From an uncultured Ignavibacteria bacterium (GTDB lineage Bacteria > Bacteroidota > Ignavibacteria > Kapaibacteriales > UBA961): 5,520 bases of DNA. The notes beneath the pieces were generated by a model. The model searched no databases. It was not told the origin of the DNA and worked only from the letters and a program-made list of their open reading frames with translations. Numbering within the stretch: the first letter of the stretch is position 1; the number at the start of each line of letters is the position of its first letter. Shown one piece after another: positions 1 to 5,001 of the stretch. The stretch covers positions 1-5,520 of the forward strand of contig CALMMI010000561.1 in assembly GCA_937868245.1 (NCBI GenBank). The letters run 5' to 3'. The position numbers were made by a program, and so were the translations under genes.

Positions 1-1165
1 CGGGCGCAGAAAGTGCTATATGTGAACCGAATGAACTGAACGATGCCCGTGCATCAATATTTGTAGTGGCTGCCACAGCGATAACTTCGGGATAACTTGC
101 AGGATAACGGCGAAGTGAAGAGCCGTCATTACCGGCTGAAGCTATCAAAACAACGCCCATTGCATCGGCAAATCTACATGCATCATGGGTAATAGGTGAT
201 GAGATTACATCGCCAAAACTCATATTAAGTACTTTGATTCCATTTAATGCTGCATATATAATGGCGGCTGAAATATCATCTTCTTCTGCATTACCGGTTG
301 CGTCGAACGCACGTAGCGTTACAAGTTTGCAATTGTATGCTATGCCGGCAACACCTATTGTATTGTTTTGCCCGGCACAAATAATTCCTGCAACACTTGT
401 TCCATGACCTTGTTCATCAAATGGAACCGGGTCACGGAGACCAGCATCACCGATATTCATGAGGGATTGATCAACAAAATCATATCCGATCACATCATCA
501 ACATATCCGTTCCCGTCATCGTCAACACCATCGAGATCACCTGTTGTCCCGTTTCGAGATACCGATGCACTCCAATCATCAAATTTACCGTTATGATTAA
601 TATCTTCTTTGGGATTTACCCATAACTGGTTCACTAAATCGGGATGAAAAAAGTCTGTACCAGTATCAAGTACGCCAACTTTTATTCCATTACCGGTTGT
701 TTTTTGCCACGCTTTGTCTGCTCCTATTCTTTTTAAATTCCACTGATTGTCGAAAAGCGAATCGTTTGGATATGCTTCCACATTGTCGAGATGAAAAATT
801 CTATTCGGTTCGATACTTTCGATATTGTTTTTGAAAAAAGCAGTCCGTTCTCCTACATTTTCGTCGTTATCCAAGGAAAGCACATAATATTTTTGCAGGT
901 CATTAATAATATTTTTTGCAGAATTTGAAAGTGTGGCAGGGGATTTGTGTAGTAGTTGTGATAGCGGAAAAACCTGTTTGAGAGTAGATTTGCTGTTTTC
1001 CAGTGGGGATAATATTGGTTTATTCGAAGTAAGCTCTCTCAATTTTACAATAAAGCTATGTCCTTGTTGTGCGGATACGGAAATAGTATGCGCAGTAAAA
1101 AGAACACATATTAATAGTATCAACGTTATTGAAGTCTTAATTGATTTTGATTGTAGGTCGTTCAT
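1..1165 (-). CDS. Exported subtilisin-like serine protease (peptidase family S8), N-terminal part
   Basis: This is an open frame of 388 codons from the ATG at 1165 to the left edge; the C-terminus is outside the window. Residues 1-32 are a signal peptide with a hydrophobic stretch and a likely cleavage after VSA. Residues about 33-135 look like a prosegment, and the S8 domain starts near QWNLKRIGADKAW (141-153). Catalytic Asp167 lies in VGVLDTGTDFFHPDL, catalytic His254 in DEQGHGTSVAG, and oxyanion-hole Asn346 in ASAGNDGS. The catalytic Ser (GTS-x-A motif) would lie beyond the edge, so activity cannot be fully confirmed. Between Asp and His is an Asp/Asn/Gly-rich insertion (about 185-226: DINHNGKFDDW, then DLDGVDDDGNGYVDD) resembling calcium-binding loops, common in FCB-group subtilases. 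Expected role: Ca-stabilised extracellular or surface endopeptidase. No Shine-Dalgarno is visible before the start. A C-terminal type IX secretion domain is possible but unseen. Confidence 0.93.
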   Translation of the reverse strand, partial: MNDLQSKSIKTSITLILLICVLFTAHTISVSAQQGHSFIVKLRELTSNKPILSPLENSKSTLKQVFPLSQLLHKSPATLSNSAKNIINDLQKYYVLSLDNDENVGERTAFFKNNIESIEPNRIFHLDNVEAYPNDSLFDNQWNLKRIGADKAWQKTTGNGIKVGVLDTGTDFFHPDLVNQLWVNPKEDINHNGKFDDWSASVSRNGTTGDLDGVDDDGNGYVDDVIGYDFVDQSLMNIGDAGLRDPVPFDEQGHGTSVAGIICAGQNNTIGVAGIAYNCKLVTLRAFDATGNAEEDDISAAIIYAALNGIKVLNMSFGDVISSPITHDACRFADAMGVVLIASAGNDGSSLRRYPASYPEVIAVAATTNIDARASFSSFGSHIALSAP

Positions 1166-1306
1166 AGTAAAAGAAATAAAATAATATATTCTCGTATTGG
1201 CGATGTGTTTTTAGGATACAAGTTCAACTGTTTGAAAGAAAAGCACGAAACAGCAAGTAAATTTGCACAAATTTATGAGAAATTTACATCATAAAACATT
1301 TTTTAC

Positions 1307-1337
1307 TTGTTTTGAGCCTTTCGATGACGTAAATTCG
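1307..1337 (+). promoter_or_regulatory. Candidate promoter for the lipoprotein pair
   Basis: TTG at 1307-1309 is followed after 20 bases by TAAATTCG at 1330-1337, which resembles the Bacteroidota -7 box TAnnTTTG (7 of 8 positions). Read as sigma-70 it is TTGTTT, 17 bases, TAAATT. It would give a leader of roughly 50 bases before the ATG at 1393. The region is AT-rich, so a chance match is possible. The rest of the divergent gap (1166-1306) shows no clear site; I could not pick a convincing promoter for the minus-strand protease. Confidence 0.3.
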
Positions 1338-1380
1338 TAGTATTCTAATGAATCATTTTGCCTTTGTTCCATTTTATTCT

Positions 1381-1385
1381 AAGGA
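1381..1385 (+). promoter_or_regulatory. Ribosome binding site that decides the start of the small lipoprotein
   Basis: AAGGA sits 7 bases before the ATG at 1393. It favours this start over the in-frame ATG at 1348, which would add 15 residues before an already complete lipoprotein signal peptide. Confidence 0.65.
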
Positions 1386-1392
1386 AAAAAAC

Positions 1393-1767
1393 ATGCAATT
1401 CCTATCAACAAAAATAGCACGTGGGGTTAGTGCTGTATGCTTCGGGTCTGTGCTCGTTCTGGCGAGTTGTACTCCAAAAATTACAGAAGAGCAACTGACG
1501 AAACTTCGTGAATTGCGCGCAGAAAGCTCACGCTTGACAATGGAGATTCAAAAGAAAGAATCTGAAAAGACACGCCTTGAAGCTGAACTTGCACGTCGCA
1601 GAGGTGAAACAAAAGAGTGTACAGATAAAATGTCTTTTGTGCAAGAAAAGCTATCACGTTGGCCTAATGTGTGGCCCGGTTATGACCCGTCGGCTCCTGT
1701 TCCAGCTCCTGAACCTGTTCCGGCTCCTGCTCCGGTAAAGGCACCGGTAAAAAAGAAAGCTAAATAA
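1393..1767 (+). CDS. Small coiled-coil lipoprotein with Pro/Ala-rich tail
   Basis: 124 residues from the ATG at 1393. Residues 1-25 are a lipoprotein signal peptide: positively charged start, hydrophobic core, and lipobox L-A-S-C with the lipidated cysteine at 26. Residues about 31-88 are highly charged and probably helical or coiled coil (TEEQLTKLRELRAE onward). They hold one further cysteine, Cys76. A short W-P-N-V-W motif (90-94) follows. The tail is made of Pro-Ala/Pro-Val pairs (101-118), a likely extended spacer, and ends in a basic KKKAK. The architecture recalls small envelope lipoproteins that tether or space the outer membrane, but I recognise no named family and assign no function. 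It lies 67 bp upstream of the LysM lipoprotein on the same strand with no terminator between, so the two are probably co-transcribed. It shares several sequence marks with that neighbour. Confidence 0.85.
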   Translation: MQFLSTKIARGVSAVCFGSVLVLASCTPKITEEQLTKLRELRAESSRLTMEIQKKESEKTRLEAELARRRGETKECTDKMSFVQEKLSRWPNVWPGYDPSAPVPAPEPVPAPAPVKAPVKKKAK

Positions 1768-1834
1768 TTAGAAAATATTACTATTTGTTGTTCTTAACTA
1801 AAAAAATCAAGAAATTATCTCAGGAGCATTTTAT

Positions 1835-2704
1835 ATGAAAAATTTACTATTTGTTTTACTAGCCGGAATTATTCTGTCGTCATGCGCATCGTTCCGCAGA
1901 ACTGCCGATTGCAGTTTGACAGAAGAACAATTGAAAACAGAGCCATACACATCCAAAGAACAAGGTGATGAGTGTATTAATGAATGGACATTGAAAGTAA
2001 AAGAACTTAACGGGAAATTGCAAGTTGCTACAGATAACGTAACACGCTTGCAAGGTCAGGTTGACAGTGAAATTGCCGCTGTTAAAAAATGTCATGACGA
2101 CCTATATGCATTGATTGGTGCTACTGATGCTGATATTGCTGCTTTTGCGCAACGTCTTGGTGCATTGGAAGGCAAGATTCGTGAAATGCAACAATTATCT
2201 GATGATGCACTTTTGGAACGTCAGGGCGATGTGCGCAATCTTCAATTGGAATTGAACGAATTGCGCGCAATTAAAATTTCGGTTCTGCCACAGTTCTACG
2301 ACAGAATGATAGCTGCAGGAAACAATATCAAAGGTCTATACCGTGAAAAGAAACGTGGTACAGAATATGTTGTAGGTACATGGGCTGCAAATCGCGACTG
2401 TTTGTGGAACATTTCGGCTAAACCTGAAATCTACAGTGATCCGTTCCAATGGCCTAAAATCTGGCAGGGAAATACAGACCAAATCCGTAACCCTGACATC
2501 ATTCATCCGGGACAACGCCTTCAAATCCCAGCAGCAGGTGCTAAAACATCCGATGAGATGAAAGCAGAACGTTCGTACTGGCGTAAAAAACGTGCAGCGA
2601 TGAATAAAGCAGAAGCAATGCCAGGAACTACAACGACACCGGCAGCTGCAACAGAAGTTAAACCTGCTGAAAAACCAACAGAGTCATCTCAAAAAGGGAA
2701 ATAA
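1835..2704 (+). CDS. Coiled-coil lipoprotein with LysM peptidoglycan-binding domain
   Basis: 289 residues; AGGAG at 1822-1826, 8 bases before the ATG, supports the start. The signal peptide ends in lipobox L-S-S-C with the lipidated cysteine at 17. Residues about 50-165 are charged, heptad-like helix (coiled coil). Residues about 177-232 form a LysM-like module: YVVGTWAANRDCLWNIS, then W-P-K-I-W, I-R-N-P-D-I-I, and the closing H-P-G-Q-R-L-Q-I-P. LysM domains bind the GlcNAc-containing glycan of peptidoglycan. The C-terminal tail (about 235-289) is basic, then rich in Thr, Ala, Pro and Lys, probably disordered. Cysteines at 26, 47, 86 and 189 could form disulfides in the periplasm. Inferred role: outer-membrane-anchored protein that contacts the cell wall. 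No catalytic domain is visible. It is the last gene of the probable two-gene unit. Confidence 0.9.
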   Translation: MKNLLFVLLAGIILSSCASFRRTADCSLTEEQLKTEPYTSKEQGDECINEWTLKVKELNGKLQVATDNVTRLQGQVDSEIAAVKKCHDDLYALIGATDADIAAFAQRLGALEGKIREMQQLSDDALLERQGDVRNLQLELNELRAIKISVLPQFYDRMIAAGNNIKGLYREKKRGTEYVVGTWAANRDCLWNISAKPEIYSDPFQWPKIWQGNTDQIRNPDIIHPGQRLQIPAAGAKTSDEMKAERSYWRKKRAAMNKAEAMPGTTTTPAAATEVKPAEKPTESSQKGK

Positions 2705-2740
2705 CCTTCTATGATTTATCTCTTTAGGTAGAAAAATTGA

Positions 2741-2783
2741 CCCCGCGTTGTGCTTTAATTGCTCACGCGGGGTTTTATTTTAT
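2741..2783 (+). terminator. Rho-independent terminator of the lipoprotein unit
   Basis: Perfect 8-bp GC-rich stem CCCCGCGT (2741-2748) / ACGCGGGG (2765-2772) with a 16-base loop, followed by the T-rich run TTTTATTTTAT (2773-2783). It begins 36 bases after the stop of the LysM lipoprotein gene and separates it from phoH. Confidence 0.88.
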
Positions 2784-2793
2784 GGCTGATTAA

Positions 2794-2824
2794 TTGTTTC
2801 ATTACTATTAGGTTACTATTTATA
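2794..2824 (+). promoter_or_regulatory. Candidate promoter for the phoH-family gene
   Basis: TTG at 2794-2796, 20 bases, then TATTTATA at 2817-2824: the same TTG-N20-TA geometry proposed for the upstream lipoprotein unit. It lies just after the terminator and would give a short leader before the ATG at 2853. A small inverted repeat AGGTT/AACCT (2810-2814 and 2826-2830) overlaps it. The AT-rich context makes this tentative. Confidence 0.27.
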
Positions 2825-2852
2825 AAACCTCTAATTACTAATTATTGTGCTT

Positions 2853-3839
2853 ATGGATTTACTTGAAAAGAAGATTAAGCTTACTGATACCGATACCGCC
2901 TCACTGTTCGGTTATAATGATACCCACCTTAAAATGATTGAAAATAAGTTTCATTCTACAATCACTGTGAGAGGTGATACTATGATTGTTCGCGGTGAGC
3001 CGGGCGAGGTGAAACTTATAGAAAAAATTGTTGATGAACTGCGATATACCTTATCAAAAAAAGGAACACTTCAAACCGATGATGTGATGGAGATTCTTGG
3101 GCTTGCCGACAGTATTACTCCGTTGAATTTCAATAATGGAAGTTCGGTTTCTTCTGCTTCCAGACCTGAAACGGTAATCATTCAAGGGAAAAAAGATGGA
3201 ATCAAAGTTAAAAATCCCCATCAACAGGAGTATGTTGATAAAGTGGCAAAAAATGACGTTGTGTTTGCAATAGGTCCTGCCGGTACGGGAAAGACTTTTC
3301 TTGCTGTAGCAATGGCACTTGCTGCTCTTAGGAACAATGAGGTGAACCGTATCATCCTTTCACGTCCTGCTGTTGAAGCAGGGGAGTCGTTAGGATTTCT
3401 TCCTGGTGACTTGAATGAGAAGGTAGTGCCGTATCTGCGCCCGCTTCTTGACGCTTTGGGCGATATGCTTACACCGGAAAAACTCAGGAGTATGAGTGAA
3501 AAGGGAATTATTGAGATTGTTCCGCTTGCCTATATGCGTGGGAGAACACTTAACAATGCATTTATCATTCTGGATGAAGCTCAAAACTCGACGATTACTC
3601 AAATGAAAATGTTCCTGACACGTTTGGGACGTGGCTCAAAGGCGGTAATAACAGGAGATATTACCCAAATAGACTTGCCCGGTAAGCATGATTCAGGGCT
3701 AGCGGATGTACGGCATATTTTACAAGGAATATCAGGTATTGAGTTTATTTACTTCGATAAGACAGATGTTGTTCGACACCGTTTGGTAGCTGATATTATT
3801 GATGCTTACGAGAAAAATGAAGGGAAATACGTAGAGTAG
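2853..3839 (+). CDS. phoH: PhoH-family ATPase with N-terminal KH-like domain (PhoL/YbeZ type)
   Basis: 328 residues from the ATG at 2853; a GTG two codons upstream (2847) is also possible, and neither has a Shine-Dalgarno. Residues about 19-64 resemble the KH-like RNA-binding region of bacterial PhoH/PhoL proteins (ITVRGDTMIVRGEPGEV). The PhoH ATPase core follows: NPHQQEYVDKVAKNDVVFAI leads into Walker A GPAGTGKT (141-148), then SRPAVEAGESLGFLPGD, Walker B IILDEAQN (238-245) with Asp241-Glu242, the VITGD motif (265-269), and the conserved DVVRHRLV near the end, a likely arginine-finger region. All key residues are present and the length is usual for the family. In other bacteria members are linked to RNA metabolism and ribosome maturation, often beside ybeY; no ybeY is visible here. 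It appears to be a single-gene unit between the terminator at 2741-2783 and the candidate terminator at 3857-3895. Confidence 0.96.
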   Translation: MDLLEKKIKLTDTDTASLFGYNDTHLKMIENKFHSTITVRGDTMIVRGEPGEVKLIEKIVDELRYTLSKKGTLQTDDVMEILGLADSITPLNFNNGSSVSSASRPETVIIQGKKDGIKVKNPHQQEYVDKVAKNDVVFAIGPAGTGKTFLAVAMALAALRNNEVNRIILSRPAVEAGESLGFLPGDLNEKVVPYLRPLLDALGDMLTPEKLRSMSEKGIIEIVPLAYMRGRTLNNAFIILDEAQNSTITQMKMFLTRLGRGSKAVITGDITQIDLPGKHDSGLADVRHILQGISGIEFIYFDKTDVVRHRLVADIIDAYEKNEGKYVE

Positions 3840-3854
3840 TTTATTTTTGAACGG

Positions 3855-3934
3855 TTAGCTTCCGTCTGATAGCTGTTAGCGTAGGAAACTTTTTTAAGCT
3901 GTTAACTGCCGACTGATAGCGTAAGAAACATTTT
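3855..3934. repeat. Two-copy degenerate direct repeat
   Basis: Unit 1 starts at 3855 and unit 2 at 3902. The first 19 bases agree at 16 positions, sharing the core CTGATAGC. Unit 1 then has 7 extra bases (TGTTAGC), after which GTA[G/A]GAAAC matches 8 of 9 and both run into T-rich sequence. The pattern suggests an old duplication of a noncoding element; no open frame is associated with it. Confidence 0.6.
3857..3895 (+). terminator. Candidate weak terminator after the phoH-family gene
   Basis: Starting 18 bases after the stop codon, AGCTTCC (3857-3863) can pair with GGAAACT (3884-3890) with one C-A mismatch. A short inner pairing CTGA/TTAG adds stability, and a run of six T (3890-3895) overlaps the end of the stem. 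The stem is imperfect and also forms part of the direct repeat at 3855-3934, so the call is moderate. Confidence 0.4.
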
Positions 3935-3945
3935 CCTTTATGTTT

Positions 3946-3987
3946 ATTTCCGTAGAATAGGGTTTGCAAACCCTATTCTACGGAAAT
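3946..3987. repeat. Perfect 42-bp palindrome, REP-like element or bidirectional terminator
   Basis: Arms 3946-3966 and 3967-3987 are exact 21-base reverse complements with no spacer, centred on GGGTTTGCAAACCC. Outside an internal loop, TTTCCTT (3932-3938) also pairs with AAGGAAA (3991-3997), giving a larger hairpin of about 66 bases. It lies in the 218-bp gap between phoH and cdaA, 70 bp before cdaA. Perfect long arms are typical of dispersed REP-type palindromes, and it could also end transcription from either side. No T run follows on the plus strand. Whether it is repeated elsewhere in the genome cannot be seen here. Confidence 0.85.
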
Positions 3988-4057
3988 TCTAAGGAAACTA
4001 TTAGGGCATTACATTGTAACGATATATCCAAGAAATTCAGGCTTTAATTCTCCAACC

Positions 4058-4846
4058 ATGTACGAACTGTTTCGCATCGGCTTTTTGAGTTTTACCCTTG
4101 TTGACTTAATTGACATAGGGGTAGTAGCCGTGCTGTTTTATGCAGTGTACCGGGTGCTTAAAGATACGGTGGCTGTGCAAATTCTACTTGGATTGGTGCT
4201 GATACTTGGCATTTCGTATGTAACCGAAGCCGCCAACCTTAAATCCCTAAATTGGATTCTTAGGGCAATCTCCGATGTATGGCTGATTGCATTTATTATC
4301 CTTTTTCAACCGGAGCTCAGGCGTGTATTACTCATAATTACACGCAGTCGTCTTTTCAGGCTTTTTATCCGCACAAACATTGCTGAGACCGTGGATGAAG
4401 TGATTGACGCAGCCAAGGAGCTTGCAGAGAAGCATATCGGCGCATTAATTGTCTTTACACGTAGCCAAAATGTTAAAATGACTATTGATACTGGAATTCC
4501 TCTCCAAGCAGTGGTATCGAAGGAACTCCTCGTGTCGATTTTCAATCCGCGTTCACCTCTTCATGACGGTGCTGTTATTATCGAGAACCAATTGATGATT
4601 GCCGCACGTTGTGTACTTCCACTTTCTACAACAACCAAAATAGCTTCCCGTAATCTCGGGACACGTCACCGTGCCGCTCTTGGAATATGCGAACAATCCG
4701 ATGCTGTAGTTCTTATCATCAGTGAGGAAACAGGGGGCATATCAATTGCCCATGAAGGGGAGCTTACTATTGATATACCAATAGGACAATTACCGCTAAT
4801 ACTTGCAGAACACCTTTCAGATCATGTTTTGCAACCGAGTAATTAG
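4058..4846 (+). CDS. cdaA: Diadenylate cyclase CdaA, membrane-bound c-di-AMP synthase
   Basis: 262 residues, near the usual CdaA length. CdaA condenses two ATP into cyclic di-AMP at the inner membrane, with the catalytic domain in the cytoplasm. Three hydrophobic segments at about 16-34, 38-57 and 71-86 fit the CdaA membrane anchor. A linker helix (about 107-125) leads into the DAC (DisA_N) domain. The signature residues are intact: DGA in SPLHDGAVII (170-172), GTRHRAALGI (201-210) with the RHR motif, and SEETGGISIA (222-231). The opening residues (IGFLSFTLVDLIDIGVVAVLFY) are family-like and support the ATG at 4058, although no Shine-Dalgarno precedes it. In many Firmicutes cdaA is followed by cdaR and glmM; here the next gene is an unrelated secreted protein. 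The gene therefore looks monocistronic, between a palindrome and an AT-rich hairpin. I saw no promoter of the type proposed for its neighbours. Confidence 0.96.
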   Translation: MYELFRIGFLSFTLVDLIDIGVVAVLFYAVYRVLKDTVAVQILLGLVLILGISYVTEAANLKSLNWILRAISDVWLIAFIILFQPELRRVLLIITRSRLFRLFIRTNIAETVDEVIDAAKELAEKHIGALIVFTRSQNVKMTIDTGIPLQAVVSKELLVSIFNPRSPLHDGAVIIENQLMIAARCVLPLSTTTKIASRNLGTRHRAALGICEQSDAVVLIISEETGGISIAHEGELTIDIPIGQLPLILAEHLSDHVLQPSN

Positions 4847-4876
4847 AAATATCTAAGAACAAATTGATGTATTTTC

Positions 4877-4908
4877 GTAACAATTAAATGTAATTGTTAC
4901 TTATTTTG
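4877..4908 (+). terminator. AT-rich hairpin after cdaA, candidate terminator
   Basis: GTAACAATTA (4877-4886) and TAATTGTTAC (4891-4900) form a perfect 10-bp stem with a 4-base AATG loop, followed by TTATTTTG. It begins 30 bases after the cdaA stop. The stem is weak in GC and the T run is interrupted, so it could instead be a binding site near the promoter of the next gene. Confidence 0.5.
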
Positions 4909-4936
4909 CGTTTATATCTTATTGCTACTAGTTATA
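4906..4936 (+). promoter_or_regulatory. Candidate promoter for the beta-helix protein gene
   Basis: TTG at 4906-4908, 20 bases, then TAGTTATA at 4929-4936, the same spacing as the other two candidate promoters. The leader before the ATG at 5002 would be about 60 bases. It directly follows the hairpin at 4877-4900, which could end the cdaA message just upstream. The match is suggestive only. Confidence 0.27.
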
Positions 4937-5001
4937 CATGAAATTTGTTCCATCAAAAATCAAATGGATTTACCTCTAAATTATACTACTAATAACTTTA
5001 T

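Noticed and set aside
368..625. Plus-strand open frame of 85 codons
   Set aside because: It lies antisense to the conserved S8 protease domain and its product is unlike any protein I know; a shadow frame.
933..1184. Plus-strand open frame of 83 codons with several Cys
   Set aside because: It overlaps the signal peptide and prosegment region of the protease on the other strand; the Cys pattern arises from the antisense reading.
1348..1392. Upstream in-frame ATG adding 15 residues to the small lipoprotein
   Set aside because: The ATG at 1393 has a Shine-Dalgarno and gives a normal-length lipoprotein signal peptide; the upstream start has neither advantage.
1880..2524. Minus-strand open frames (1880-2095 and 2336-2524)
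   Set aside because: Antisense to the LysM lipoprotein gene, which has a full set of domain signals.
2847..2852. GTG start for the phoH-family gene, two codons earlier
   Set aside because: The ATG at 2853 is the commoner start type and nothing upstream favours the GTG; the difference is two residues.
3390..3602. Minus-strand open frame inside phoH
   Set aside because: Antisense to the conserved ATPase core; no family resemblance.
3840..4057. Riboswitch or small RNA in the phoH-cdaA gap
   Set aside because: The gap is explained by direct repeats and a palindrome; I could not fit a known riboswitch core such as the ydaO c-di-AMP class.
4306..4545. Minus-strand open frame inside cdaA
   Set aside because: Antisense to the linker and the start of the DAC domain; no family resemblance.
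4938..4979. Mini-ORF of 13 codons in the leader of the beta-helix gene
   Set aside because: No Shine-Dalgarno, no regulatory amino-acid run, and a length expected by chance in AT-rich DNA.
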